Made by a program: the position numbers and the translations under genes
Notes under the pieces: model-generated
The model's input: the letters and a program-made list of their open reading frames with translations, nothing else
Database searches by the model: none
What the model was told of the DNA's origin: nothing
Shown: positions 27,501-42,500 of the stretch, piece by piece
How positions within the stretch are numbered: position 1 is the stretch's first letter
Layout of the letters: each line of letters opens with the position of its first letter
From: Fratercula arctica
Taxonomy: Eukaryota; Chordata; Aves; Charadriiformes; Alcidae
Direction of reading: 5' to 3'
Assembly (NCBI GenBank): GCA_947846985.1
Contig: CANTUZ010000005.1
Coordinates: 13,459,861-13,523,860 of the forward strand
Length of the DNA stretch: 64,000 bases

Positions 27501-30500
27501 GCTGAGAGCGCCTATTTACATTCCCGGCATTCTGCCTGTTCACCCCAACTCTGAAACAATCCCATGACTGCCGTTTGCAAAGGGGGAGCTGCTCTGGTGC
27601 AGTCCTCTGGGGTTTGAAAGGCTAGGCAGCAAATGCAAAATCAGAGGGTTCTGGGCCTTGGGGAACATTGGCGTTGCTGCAGGCACAAAGGTAGCAACAG
27701 AAAATAAATAGAAAGCAAACACTGGAAGAAGAATATTTCTCTGCTTGTTTTAATTTTGTGCTGGGGAAACAAATTTGTGAATATGTTTGCTGAGGAGGTG
27801 ATGTATCCATGCATGTGAGAACAGTCCTTTTGCCTTTTCCCCTGAATGTTTGGAGAGGGGGAAAGGCAGGCCTTGGGCATCTCAGTGTCACTGTTATAGC
27901 CCCATTTTTTTGTAAATAGAAACCACTCTTGTCATAATCTACTACATTGTGAAGGACTCTGAGTATATTTTGCTTCCATTTCATGTGTGAGTCCAGTCCA
28001 ACGTCAGCTGGAGTCAGTGGGAGTGTTTGGGTGAGGCTTGTCTTTTGCTGTGGATCTAAATCCTAGAATATTCCTTTCAGTGGCCTTTCTGAAGCTTTAG
28101 GGGCAGTGAAAGGCTTCTATAGAGTCCCTGCTCTGGTAAAAGACAAAATAACTTTTCCTTGTTCTGAATTTTGTTTTTATATGAGATATTTCAGTTACTT
28201 CTCAGTGAAGCAGGATCATGGGCCTCAAAGAAAAAAACTCTGTTGACAGCAATGGGTTTTATGCTCCTAAACCACCTAGGCGAACCTGGAAACGTACCCC
28301 AAGGTGAAGGTGGGCCAGGCGTTTCTCTAAGTGGCGGTGCCAGCTCAGGAAGTTCCCCCTCCCGCTTCCCTTATTTGCTCCTGCCCTGCGCCATGCTCTC
28401 CCTCACCCAGGAGGCTGTGCTGGCCCAGATGCAGTAGGAATTACTCATTTTGCAGAGTTTCTCCAAACCACATGGGCCCCTTGGCCAGGTCACACCGGGA
28501 GCTCCTGTGCTGGGAGAGGGGCAGAGCAGGGCACTGTATCTGGGGTGGGCAGGAGCATTGGGATGGGCACACTTCAAGGTGGTGGTGCCACTGAAAGGTG
28601 GCTAATATGCACCATCATTAGGTGCGAGCCAGATGAATTTACAATATCTCATGAGATATTGTGAATTTGGGAATAAATCCACAAGTTTTTACCTGTGTGC
28701 AAGGGAGACCTGAGGGAATGAGGCTGAGGCAATGTTGATGACAGCAAACCAGTGCAGCTAAAGCTCCTGCACATCAGTGTATTCCTCCCTTAGGGATAGC
28801 CACAGGTGACTTTGTCTTCCCAAGGAGAGTTTTTTCCCTCCATGTTTCTCCGTCCCTCTGCCGGCACACGTTCCCTGGCCCAATACGGACCAGCAGTCTG
28901 TCACCTGGTGTTCTGCAGCCCCCCTGAAACTCTCCTCTGCAGCGCTCACCCCATGAACTCAAGAGGTGCTGTTGCAAGCAGAAGCTAGGCACCTATGAGG
29001 TGGGAAGACTTTATCCTGTTAAGGGTAATAAACTTTTATCCTGCTAGGGACAAAAACCTCCCTACACCTCCCCAAAGTATTTTGGACTGCCAGGAGGAAT
29101 CTGTCTTCTAGCACAACTGTAGAAAGTCCAGGCGGATCCCAGACCTGACCAAAGGCTATGGACTCCAGACAGAAACACTGACTAATACAGGACAGAAGCA
29201 TAAATATGTAAATACTGAGGGAAGTCATCCCGCAGGCATGTCTCTGTTAACTTTGTGGAGCAAAAGGGGAGCAGAGTGTACTTGTATTCAAGGGCAAAGG
29301 CTTTCAGAACAAACAATGGCATTTCCCTAATCTCATGGACAGAGACAGCTTAGGGCTGTCCGTGTTACGCCTGGGATGTTTGGGGATCATCGACGCTTGT
29401 CCTCATATTTGAGTCTGTTGTTCTGGGAGTCGTGAGGCCACGCTAGAGAGCAGCACAGCTGGCAGTTGAGGGGCAGCCTGGTCCCTGTCTCTCAGTGCCT
29501 ACCTAGAAAACAGTATCAGGGAACCTCTAATCTAGCAGACAAAATAATAGCACAATCTTGTAGCTCAAGTTAAAATATGCAAATTTGAATAGGGGATAAG
29601 TGGCAATGTTTTAGTAGTAAGAGTAAACTGTTGTTCCTCAGCCCTGTAGCAGGGCCACGTGGAAAAGCAAGAGTAGCTAAGTTTTGGGGCAGATTACTGA
29701 AGTGAAAGCTCATTCCCTATTTCCTTATTGCTTATTTTTTATTAACAAAAGTAGGATATATTTCTTACAAACTAATCATGGCAATGATAGGCCTGATCAG
29801 GCTCACCTGCTGCCTGGGAATGCTCCTTTCCAGCAGTCTGTCATATCGTAACACTTGTAAAATTTCCCAGCCTGCAGGTTAAAAGGTAAAAATGCGTGTG
29901 TTAGGACAAAGAAAGTGTGGTCAGTAAACAGACAGTGAGCTCTGGCCACTAATAAACATTTCTTTTACTTTTGCCTGTCACAAAAACCTCCACAAATAAA
30001 AGGTGAGAGAAATTTGATGAAAAACGCATGCCAGAAAACAGCTTGTGAGGCAGAATTTACTGTTGGTCCTCTCTAACTGGTCTGTACTATTTCTGAGCAT
30101 GGTCTACAGGAGACACAACTATGTTTTCTCTTGGTCACATCTGGCACAGCCCTGTAATGAGCTCTATATCCAGTTCTCTGTCTTAGGGAAAACTTTTTTA
30201 GTTAGCAGCTGTGCATTGCAGAAGGAGATGTTTAGAGATGCACGCTAATGTACCTGGGGAATGTGTAATAGCACTCAGATCTTCTGTCTAAACCCAGCAG
30301 AAGTATGTATGGCTGACATTTCTTCTGGTATTTTTTAATCCAAAAATCTTGAATTGCTTTCTTAATGCTGCCAGGATTATTGTGCTTGTCTGGTCTGACA
30401 TGCTGAACATAAGCTAGAGAATTTCTTCTACTAATTTCTGCAGTGGAAGGAATGAGCCCTTGTATAATTATCCGATATGTAATCATGCTTAGTAGACAGA

Positions 30501-33500
30501 ATTTATTCTATAGCAAAAACATCCATTTCTCATGTAAGTAACCAGAGAGTTTCCATTTCGTCCAGTGAGAGCCAGATCAGCCCCCACTGAGGACTGATTT
30601 AGAACCCGCGGACACCTCTGCTTTACCTGAAGGACAACAGCTTGCAGCTCGCTTCATCTTTTATAAAAGCAGCATCCTCTAGAGTCTGTCTGAGTCTCTG
30701 TTACCTACCCTGCAGTTGCTTTCCTTTTGTGAGGCTTTGGTTTATCTCAGTCTGATTGCACTATGAAGCATCACTAAGTAGAAACCTTCTGTAACGTAAG
30801 GTGTTCAATGTGATGTGAAATTGGCGGTTTAAGGTAGCTAGCAGAGCTATCTCTCAAGATTTTTGAGAGAAATTTTGCACTTCGTTCCCCCCTCCCAAGA
30901 GATATTTACATTTTGTACCACTTGGATTAATTTCTCTGGCACACAGATTGTGTGATGACTGATGCCAACAGAGGAGCTGCATGTGGACAGTCGGAAAATG
31001 TGTGTCAGGCAGAAGAGACAGCTTGAAAAACAAAATGAACTTTTTAAGTCTCTGGCTTGTTTTAAGATTCTGTGGTCCCAGAGAAAAGCAATCTAATAAT
31101 GACATTTTTAATATGCAGTAAATTTTGATGGCGTTTTTAATATGCCATACCACAAGAAGGGTAGAACTTTTATGATTTTCCTTTTCCTCCTTTTCTCCTG
31201 CCCTCCTTTCCAGTGGTATTTATTCATGTCACTTCAGGCTTTGGCCAACGGTCTACAGTGGGAAAACATCATTTTTCCCCTTATGATTTTTGCAACAAAA
31301 TTCTCTCTCCCTTCCCCATGAAAGGGAATGGGATAAGAAGATGACCATGTTGTTTGGTAATTCTCTTCTGCATTGCTTATTGGTACAATAACTGTATAGC
31401 ATTTTCATCCTTTAGCTCCCCGCAAGGGGATTTAGACAGATTCCCCTTTTCAGCTTTCGAATGAGAAGGATTAGGGGGTTGGGGCTGTTCTCCTTTGTTA
31501 CTACCTAGAAAAATTTTTCATCCTACTTCACAGCTGTCATGTTAGTAATGCAATGACTGGCTGCGAATCTGAAACCACAGGCGTGAACATTAACAGAACT
31601 GGTGGGAGCAAAGGTCCCAGTGTGGAAAGAACAGGTAGTTAACACTCCTCTGGAGCACCTGGGCCAGAACCAGTTTTGTTAAGGATTTATGCTAAGAAAC
31701 GGTCCTGCAGGAAGCAACTGGATAACTCTGTGGTCACTAAAGATAACTTTCCACTTTCAAATGTTGCATTTTTTTCTTGTAACCACTTGACAAGGCTTGG
31801 GCAGGTGGCTGACGTGTCAAAGTAATGACTTTTTGCCAAAAATCCCATTTCCTTGAGCTTTGTGGACAGTATGGTTGAACACCAGTTGCTTGAAAAGCCA
31901 AATCCTCGTTCTGAAGGGCACTTTGCATGTCTCTTTCTCCAGGGGCTTTCATGTGCCTCTCTTATGCACAAGTATTACAGGAGCAAAAAATTATGCCTTT
32001 GTTAAAACCACATTCTCCTTTAATCAAGTTCTCTCTGCTTTCTTTTAAATTAAGTACTTTAAAGCCATTCTCCGAGAGAGATCTCCTGACAGTGTATTCT
32101 CTGGTCTGCAGCTCTCAGCTCCATGTGATGCAACCTTGATCTGTGCATGAGCCAGGGTTGTGCTTTGCAGGTTATCTGTGGGACCTCAGACTGTCACTCA
32201 GATGTTCCAGGAAGGTGGGAGCTGGATTCTGAAAACTCAGCTCTTAATGAAGTAAAATAATTTACTAATTTGTGTAAAGTTACAATAACTTTTGCAAATT
32301 TTCATAAAATATCTGTCTGGATGAAAAAAACAAAAAAGAAAGCCTCCTGTATAGCCAAAATGAACCCTGCACTTACTTCTTCTTTGATAGTATCCCCATA
32401 ATGAGTTGTGTAATTATAAAACATTGAAAATCTGAATTACTTTAACAGACTAACAAATCCAGCGGCTTTAAAATAGGAATCCCTGAGAGCACATCATATT
32501 TCAGTCCATCTCTCTTTAGCTAGGAGATATCATCCCAGCAGGGTAGACATCTACCAGGTGCTGGCTGTTCGTGCTGTCGCCTCCTGGCTGCACTTCAGCA
32601 TTGTAACATACCTGCTTATTCCTTAAGCTGTTGACTGTAAATTGCAGTTGGGTACAGATTGCTGCAGCAGCCCTCCTGCATAACAACGTGGGCTGCCAGG
32701 AGCATCACAGGTAAATCTTTGGTCTCTTTGTTGTCATCTTAGAAAATACTAAAATTTAAGTTCCTTGCTCTTAGCATCTATCTTAGCACAGTTGCCCAGT
32801 GTATCAAAATATTACCTGAAGTTATGTGACGTTCTCTGTTCTGGGACATTTATGGAGACAGAAAAGCTTCTCTGACCACAAGCTTTCATGGGGGCATGAT
32901 GATAAGATAGGCAAGCACTGTGATGGACCCTCACCCCTTCTGCTCCACATTGCCTGGTGTACTCGTAATGTGCTGTGGGGATGTGTTCAGGTAATTATAG
33001 TGAGGCTGGTGATGCAACCATACTGGTAGGATAAGATAGCACAAGACAGGAGAGGATGTTGCAAGCTGAAGCTAAAGGGGATGTGGTCAGAGAAGAGTTT
33101 ATGGATGAAGATGTTGTCCACTCAATGTTACGTAAAGTATGATAAGGAGGGGCCAGAAATGGGACACAGATGATGACGCAAACTGTTGGGAAAGTCTTCT
33201 CCGTGAATTGTACTTGTTGACACGGCAGCGTGGTAAACCATGGCTCCGTGAATTAAAGTCAGAGAAGACAAGTCCAGAAACTAGGTTTTAACCACTGTGC
33301 TTATCATAAAAAATCACCTACCTGGAAATGTCAGTAGCACAGAGAAATCAGTGCCTGAGCTCTCTGTAACTCACCTTCAGTAGTTGCTGGAGTCTGTCCC
33401 AAAATTAACTGCATCACTGGTGTCCCACTGGTGTCCTGATAAGGAACTGCAGCATTGCTTTCACCAGGCAGGTGAGGCCATTTTGTGATTCCTTTATGAG

Positions 33501-36500
33501 AATTTTATGAGCTTGGCCTTTCTCACACTGCCCTGTAGAAAGCACCAGATAAAACCTGAAATGTGACTCATTTCTCCCAATACAAGGTTTGGGTTTGGCT
33601 TGTTTTCATGGAGGAAAAAAACCTCACCATTTGAAGGATGCGAGGATTAAGTAGCTACACTCTTTGAGTTGTAAGCATAGTTTAAAAGATTCTGCAAAGG
33701 ATGATAACTGATATTGGGCTGATGTGATGTGGAAAATATGCATTTCCTCCTCAGTCTGTGCCCCTCTCTCCCTGCCAGTGTTGTCACTGAGGTCTTGTTT
33801 GCACTCCGTGAGATATCACAAAGGTCACTTGCAGCAAATGTGTCAGCACTCAAATTAGGGGAGCCACCATGACTTGACTCTGCTTTCACCCTTGGCAAAA
33901 GCATGGTTAGGTTCTCACTTTTGCGCCAGGCTGCTGTTGCCACGCGGGGGAAGCCTGGCTCAGGAGGCGAGGAAGCAGTGGATGGACCCTGGAATCTGAC
34001 AGGCATGGTGCAATAGCAGTGCTTCTGGTTTGCTTAAATCAGTCACCCACCCTGGGAAACGTTCATCTCTTGAATAATATTTTTCCTTTGCCAAGCTCCT
34101 ATGCAGAGTGAGGGATTTCCACCTGCTTCTGGACTGAGTCAGCTTGCTGCTAAGACTGGGTAATAGATGTTACAGTCTGTTGCAGACGGGGAGCTCTCTC
34201 ATTTGTGCTTTAGAGAGCTCTTTACCCAGTTGCAGCAATTGACTGTAGCAGTATTTGTTGTAGTGTGTGTAGTGATTAAGCTACAAAATGTTCAGAACTG
34301 GCTGCTGCATTTGAGTTGGCCCTGTCGTGCTTTAACCCCAGCTGGCAACCAAGCACCACACAGCCACTCACTCCCCCCATGGTGGAATGGCAGAGAGAAT
34401 CAGAAGAGTAAAAGTGAGAAAAATCACGGGTTGAGATAAACACAGTTTAATAAGTAAAGCAAAAGCTGTGCATGCAAGCAAAGGAAAAACAAGGAATTCA
34501 TTCACCACTCCCCATGGGCAGGCAGGTGTTCAGCCCTGGAAGGCAGGGCTCCATCATGCGTAATGGCTACTTGGGAAGACAAATGCCATAACTCTGAATG
34601 TCTCCCCCTTCCTTCTTCTTCCCCCAGCTTTATATACTAAGAATGATATCATATGGTATGGAACATCCCTTTGGTCAGTTGTGTCAGCTGTCCTGGCTGT
34701 ATCCCCTCAGAATTTTTGTGCCCTCCCAGCCTACTCGCTGGCAGGGCGGTGTGAGGAGCTGAAAGGGCCTTGACTGCTTAGCAACAACCAAAACTACCAG
34801 AGCTGTCAACAGCATTCTCATCCCAAATCCAAAACATAGCACTATACCAGCTGCTAGTAAGAAAGTCAACTCCATCACAGCTGAAATCACGACAGGCCCA
34901 AATAGTCTTGGCTCACCGTGATCCTCACATGAATGATATGTGTTCTGCTCTGTCATGATCACATTTACATCAGGGGATTCCCTATTTTATTTAGACACTA
35001 GGAGCAGAGCTTTCTATTGGTAGGTCTCCCCTGGCATCAAAAGAAAAGATAACCTAAAATATGCACATACAAATTTGTCCATATTTCCTGAAAAGAAGGA
35101 TGTTGGGTATTGATCAGAGATACAGTATTAGCTGCATACTTTAGGCCAACTACTAAAGACCTCATGTCATGACTCTTAATTTACCTCCTACTTAAGTGTT
35201 TGCTTTAAAAAATAAATCATGATGCAAAATATTACTCTGGCTTTTACAGCCTAAAATCATTCAATTTTCCATGTAATATGCACCCAATACTGTGATTGAT
35301 CATTCTAGAGAAAGGTTAAATTTAGTAACAGGAAATTCAGAAAGTTCAGAACCCTCTTTTGAGTCATGTATGCAACTACTCCATCCTAAGCTTCCTGCAG
35401 CTACCCAGATTTACCTGAAGGTCAGGTGAGGAGAGGTGCCTGGGCAGCAGCAGGGGAGTCCTCCTCCCTGAGTACCCCTACATGGAGGTGGGCCCTTTAC
35501 AGAAGGATTCTGCCACAGGGAATTCTCAATTCAGGAGGTTGAAATCTAATTAAAAAATAAATTACATTATTAAAAGTTAATAAATATATTATTAATATAT
35601 TAAATCAAAAGTATTTAATAACTTCAAAAATTACAGTCTCTCCTTCCAAACCACCTTATAAAGGCTTGAAGAATTCTCTGTAGTTTGCTTTACCCCTGAA
35701 GGACTTCTAGAAAAGTAAAAGATTATTCAAATTTCAGAAGCTGAAACATGTCTTGCTGCTGGGAGAGGCTGACTTGACAGCCATTCAGACAGCACTCTTT
35801 TCCACAGCAGTCAGGGTACTCACGGTTCAAAAGGGGCTATCATGTCTCATGTGTGTACTTGTGGGCTGGTCTGATTAAAATAGAAGTGCAAAAAGAAAAG
35901 GTCTTTATGGCTTCATTTCAGCACAATGAAAATAAATTAAGGCTGAAACTTGTGCTGAAGTACTTTGCTGAATCAGAGCCTAAAACAGTATTTTTCCTGT
36001 CCCCTCATGCTTTGTTTTAACTGGTGAAGCCAGGCATGAACTGACTATAATTCCTGCTGCTCTGTAATCATTAGAAATAATTTTTCTAATAGTGTCCAGA
36101 TAACTATATGTATTAGAATTAACTTGGGTTGAACAGCAATAAGCTGTTCACATACAGGTAAATATAACCATTGTGGAGGAAACTTGTCTTTTCACTTTGA
36201 AAATTATTCCTGATAGAAACTATGTTTTTGTGTCTGTCTGCTTATCAGCAGGCTGTGCACAGTGGGGCAAGGGGGAAGCAGTAGAGAAGTGGCTGAAGTG
36301 TGCGAGCACTGGTTGTATTTGATTTACTTCTGTACCACCAGCAGGCTTCGAGCCTCTGTCACACACCTTCAGCTGTGCCGGTGTCTGATCTTCCCTCCTG
36401 CAGCTGCAACCCCTCTCAGCAACTCTGGTACCAAATGAGGATGGGTAATTGGCACCAGACAGCCTCACAGGGAGGCTGGCTGATAGCAACAGGGTGGAAC

Positions 36501-39500
36501 AAGGGATCCAATAACTTGGCCTCATGTGCATGACAGAGCTTTATCCATGTTCGTATTGTTTTCCCTGGTCCTTGCATTGTTCAGCCCAGCCAGTCACTGT
36601 CTTGTCCCTTAGTTTTGCATCCCAGCCTTTTTGCCTTCAGTTCATGTTTCCTTTTCACCTGCTTGCCAGGTTTATTTTGTCTTCCTCCCCTCCCAGTTCT
36701 GCCTCACAGGTCTTATTTTTACCCCTTTGCATTTAATTAATTCTCTTCCCTTCCCTTCCTTCATTTCCTTCTCTTCCCTTCCCTAGGGTTCCTTGCAGGA
36801 TGAAGATGATCTTCATCTCCTCAAGAAGCCTCTCATTTCTCTGCGTAGCTCAGGGCTACAATGGAAAGGAAGGTGCTGAGGTGCTGCTTAGTGCGAACAA
36901 TTTCTTCTGAATAAGTTAGCAGCTAAATAAGTCTCTTTTTAGTATGCACAAAAGTATTATTTTAACATGGCTTGTGACATAACCAAATCAGAGTGTTTAG
37001 ACATCACAGGTTGAAGTCCTTGGCACACAGGGCACTCCATCCTGCCAGCCTTCAAGTCCTTGCCACCAAAACATGCCACCTTTTCACAAAAAAGGGCAGC
37101 AAAGATGCTTTAGATAACAAAATAACATATTTTTTTATCTAGCTTTGGAAGCAAACTGATGTTATGTCAAGAAAGGGGGCTGAATCGGCTGACCTCCTGA
37201 GGTCTCTTCCCACCTGAATTACTTTATGATTCTATATAATTTTCCCTGAAAGTGGGAAACAAAATAGTTATCCAGAGGCAGACACACAAACTTAAAAACT
37301 TCAGTGAAAACAAGTTAAATTTTGAATCCTGATCATGTGAAAAGAGTGCCTTATGAATGCAAGCAATCCTACGAATAGGCAGGTCTCCCAGACCCATCGA
37401 TAATTGCAGCCCTGCATCATGCAGGCATGAACACACAGAGGTATCCTTTAATCCCTGATCAGCGGTGATGTTACCCGTGTGTTGTGATTTAGCTCCAGCT
37501 GGCAACGAAGAACCACGCTGTGGCTCACTCACTCCTCCCCAGAGGTAGGTTAGGGGGAGAATCGGAAGAAAAAGGCAAAACTTGTGGGTTGAGATAAAGG
37601 CAGTTTAACAGAACAGCAAAGGAAAGAGGAAAACAACAGCAATAATACTGATAAAGGAATATACAAACCACGATTAATGTACCACTGCTCACTGACTGAA
37701 ACCTGGAAAAGCCCCAGCCTGCTCCCAAGCATTGATTCCTGCCCCTGACCCACCCCCGGTCAGTTCCCCCAACTATAGACTGAGCGTGAAGTCACACAGT
37801 ATTGAAACTTTTGCTAGTTTGGGTCAGCCATTCGGACTGTGTCCTGTCCCAGCTCCTTGTGAAAATATCCCTATCCCTGCCGGAACCAGGGCACCGTGTC
37901 AGCTTTGCTTCTCAAAAAATCTCCATTTCAGCTTCGCTTCAGTACTAGTTTACAAGCACAAAGGTATTTATTGCTTCATGTTGTTCCTGCTGAGAAGGTT
38001 ATCCCATACACTTCCTGCAGTCATCTTCTGCCACGGTCCCCTCCCCAGCCCTCTCTGCATCCGATGCTGCGCCTCTGAATGTGCCTGTTGTTCCTGAGCC
38101 TGTGTGCTTGCACATTCCTGAACTTGGGACCACAGCTGTGCAGTCAGATGGCTCCATCGCCACGTTCTTTTTTCCTTTAGCAACAATGACTCACATGATT
38201 TTATTTTGAAATGTTCACAGGGTGTGTGTTCTTGCTAAAAAGCTGCAGAAACATGTCATTTCTTTGGTTTGAGCGCAAAGAGAGGAGTCAAAGGTTTTTT
38301 CCCTTTTAAACATCCCAGAGTGGTAACAGAGAAACAATCAGCAATAATTTTGCATAGGAAGAAATGCTGTCATGTCTGACACTCTTACACTGGCTAGAAA
38401 ACTGGAGATGTCCTGCACCACTGTATCAAAGACTTTCTTGAATTCTCATTTTATTCCTCCCTGCCCTGTTTGGTGAGTAGTTGGTGGTATCTGAGTTAAC
38501 GAAATGTGTCCTCACAGCGTAGCAGCCCCAAGAGTGAAGTACAAGCTGTTGATCTGTGGGGCTCTGGGGGCACGCAGCCTCAGAAGAAGTGTGCCTGGGG
38601 GCCAAGGTGGATACTGGAGCTGAGCACCCACACTGTGGAGCTGGGAGAAAGCCCCATTGTCAGCCAGCTCTGCCAGCAGGCCAGGGATCCTCAAGGCTTG
38701 CTTTAAAAGTAGGAATGCTGCAGGAGCTGATTACAGCAAGACAGCTGGAGTATGGAGACTGTCACTTATGATACTGATACGTTTTCATTTATATCTTGTC
38801 CCTAATGCTATTATTTAGTCTTATTTGCCTGAATAAAAGTGCTGCTATTATTTAGTCTTATGCACCCAGAGAAACCTTCATGTTCTTTCAGAGCTTAGGT
38901 GCATATTGTGCCCGGCACAGCACCGTTCTGCTCCAAATTACTGCCTGCACAGTAACAGTGATGCTATACGCACACCATCTCCCACCCAAACTGTAGCAGT
39001 CTGCTACAGTTTTTACTTTTCTCTTTACTTGATGCTTTTCAAGCTTTCTGCTTTGTCCTTCCCCTCCGCCCTACAGTCCCTGTGCGTTGGAGGGGAGATG
39101 GGCTGAATCCTTGGCCCTGTAGCTTTTTGTCAGAGTCTTTTACAGCGTCCTCTGCAACCCCCTCAGACCGTTTTATCTTGCAGAGTTGTCACAGACTTTT
39201 CTCTCTCTGTGTCAGAGACTGGAGTTAATCCAGATCTGGGGAGGCACTGAAGGGTGTAGGAGGGAAGTGTCAGGCATCTGTTTTTGCTACACAGTTCATC
39301 AATGGCCTAAGGGTAGGAGCTATCACAGAAAAGCACGTCTGTGGCCTGTGATGAGGCACATGGGTGTGTAATACCCACCTGAGTCGAGGTATTACAAGAC
39401 GGAGACTCCAGACTCCAACCTCAAGTGGGAGTAAGCTCTCCCGAGCCAATGAGAGGATGTGGGTCAGGGAGGTAACTCGGTCACAGAGCAGTTGTGGGCT

Positions 39501-42500
39501 GGAGCTTGTATGTGTTAACACAGCAGATGAAAGAGTTCAGCACGTGTGGACAGAGTAACATTAAATCACCAGGGAGAAATGAGAAACATGGAAAGGTTGT
39601 GGCAAAGTAAACACGGACAGTGGAAATGCTTCATTGTGAATTTACATTTTTAGCTACATTTCTCCATGTGAGGAAGCAGAGGGACCAGATTCTGACAATC
39701 AGTCACAGTCCTGTGCACGGTCCAGAGCGTGGGCATGGCACAGAGCTGCCACCAGCCCTGGGGAGATGGAGCCGCTGTGTGGCTTGGCCCTGCACATAAG
39801 GGGGGGTCCTTCCTTCTCTCCTGGCTGAGTAAGCTTGTCTGTCCCTTGGGAGAGGAGGAGGAAGGCAAAGGGATGTTCTCACCTTCCCCTCCTTCAATGC
39901 AGATGCCAAAATGACTGCAGAGGTGCACAAGAGTAGCAAGGTAGGATCAGGGAGCCCTGCCAGCAAGTGGTTGTCGGTGCTAGAGGCTTAGTCCTGGACT
40001 TAGGAGATGCTCTGTGTGTGAGGCTCCCTGGGGTCTGTGAGAAATTGTAGATGGTAGAAGGGGAAGTGAACAGGAATATAACTTTTGGCTATTGTTATAG
40101 AGAAAAAAGAGTTATCAAGTGTATCTGTGGAATATTTCCAATGTGAGTAGTATGTGTAACTGAACATGACTTTAACATTTTGTGAGAGTCGGTGGCTTGA
40201 TGGGGCTCTGAGCAACCTGATCTAGTTAAAGATGTCCCTGCTTACTGCAGGGGCATTGGACTAGATGACCTTTAAAGGTCCCTTCCAACCCAACAGATTC
40301 GATGACTTGCAGTACGCAACGAGCCACAGTCCTCTGAAACAGACATATCCAGCACTAGCATTCGCATCGGCAGTGCTCCCTGCGGCCAGGGTAGTGTCCA
40401 TTCGCTGTTCAACAGCGAACAACATGTGTTTCTCAGAATATGGTAATTGTGCTGCAATTAGATATTAACAGCCTAGACTTGGAGTTATTTGTTGTTTGAC
40501 CAACCCAGAAATTGATAGTAGACACCCTCCTATCTAAAGGACAATAAATGTTCTTGTTAAGTCATGTTAATTTTGCTTTTGACATGGGCCTAAACCATGT
40601 TCACAAGCAGTCTCCGCAATTCAGCTGAGTCACGGTAATGCCTGAAATTCCTGTGTCTCAGCCTTGCGTCTCCACAGCCAAGTACACAACAAGGAAGAGT
40701 TTCTATGTGCTATCATGAGAAAATGATTTGGATAACCAAATAGCCCAGAGGAAGATAAATCAATTCTGAGTGGGAAAGAAGCATTGTCATCTTTTGTCTG
40801 TAACATGTTGAAAAAAAATATCTCTTCTTCAAGAGAAATTTGCGATTAAGAATGTCTCAATAAGACTATGTAATATCATATTAATACTTTCATGGGGAGG
40901 AGATCAAACACTGAAGGTTTTTTTAATCTAGTAAATAAAAGGCACAGGAAGAACTAAAACCTGGGCAAATTCCAAATAATTTTTAACAAATTGACAACCA
41001 TGGAAAAAAAACTGGAAGGAGAAGTGGTGGATTGCCTGTCTTTTGAAATCAATTGAAACTGTTGTGGTTTTTTTTTCTAGAAATTGTTTACTAATTTTGC
41101 TTTAGTGGAGTGCAAATTATTGGGATGAGCACAAGCTAATGGGATGAGTTCAGTGGCGTAGGCTGTATAGTATGGCTAGATAATAGCCTTACATACCTGT
41201 ATGTAAGAAAATTCCCTTACCCCACAAAACTTGCAAACAGTGTCACCTTTTCACAGTCAATTACTATTAGTAGACTTATTCCGTGTGTACAGTTACATGT
41301 GCGTGTGGGACAGCCTGCGGCTGGCAGAGCAGAGGGATGTGCTGCGTTTAAGGAGAAGAGATAGAGCATCGCAGGCCAGCAGAGCAGCCCACATCTCCGG
41401 GCTGGGACGAGAGCTTGGCGTTAGCGCTGCCGGCGTGGGGCAGCGGCACTGCCTGCGTGTTGGAGGGAAGGAGGGAGGGACATGCCAGAGCGGTGCTGGG
41501 ACCCTGGGCACAGCTGGCCCCATGCTGTGCGGGGATGGCCGCAGCCCTGGGATCATCATAGCATGCCTCCATGCAGCGCATCCCCTCTGAAGTATGTGGT
41601 GGTTTATGCTCCTCCTTAGTTTGTGATTGTACAATGATTTGGTTGCTTGTGCCCATGTATAAAATTACCTGCATATGGGTAATATAAGAAGTGTTTTCCA
41701 GTAGAACAACAGCTAGAACATTATGCAGCGTTCCTGTAAAACTGCACAAACTAAATCAAAAATCCCACTCTCAAAACCAGCTCTCTGGATTATCAAAATT
41801 GCCCCAGACTATTAAAAGTGAAAGTATTTTGAAAATCTAATTTCTTTGACTATTCTCTTGCTTTACGTTGTGTGCTTCGCACACCTTAAAGAAAATAAAT
41901 CATCTGACCTTACTTCTTACTTCTTGTAAACATGAACAGTGGGACAATGTGTGGGTTGCACATCTTGAAAGGAAAAACTGGAGTGGACTTTGTTTCCCAG
42001 GGTAGGGCTTTCTTTTTAAATTTACCAAAGATGCTTCTCATGAATACTACCCTTTTTAAGGAACCTGAACCATATTTTAGAGATTTAAACTGCAGGTTCC
42101 CTTACACCCATCATCTCTGAATTTTACCTTATGGAATGTAAAAACCTCACACTGAAGTGAAAGATGTGTATCCTTTCTAAATATGAATCTTTCCAGCTAC
42201 GGAAGAGACACCGGCACTTTGTGCAAGCAGGAGTTTGGTAACAGCACACTGGGCTCCCGCTGCCCTCTGCACAAGCAGTGTCTGGGAGGGAGGGCGGCGG
42301 GCGATTCTGGGGACTGAAAGTTTAAAGCAAGAGTTTCATGGGGACCAGCCTGAGACATCTCACAAGGAAAGATTTTCTGAGGCTGAATTTTGAATAACTG
42401 TGTGCAGAGCCTTAAAATGCACAGGCCAAGCTGCTGACGAGGGCAACGGTGTAACCCGTGGGACACTGGCAGAGCAGAGCAGGGTGCTGCCGCAGGACAA

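Noticed and set aside
34684..34962. 92-codon minus-strand frame with a hydrophobic segment over solo LTR 1
   Set aside because: It crosses the LTR boundary into host flank, so it cannot be an intact viral gene. LTRs do not code there and no viral domain is seen.
34323..37893. The two LTRs as the ends of a single provirus
   Set aside because: Target duplications differ (GGCCC versus CCGTG), each LTR has its own matching pair, and no retroviral genes lie between them.
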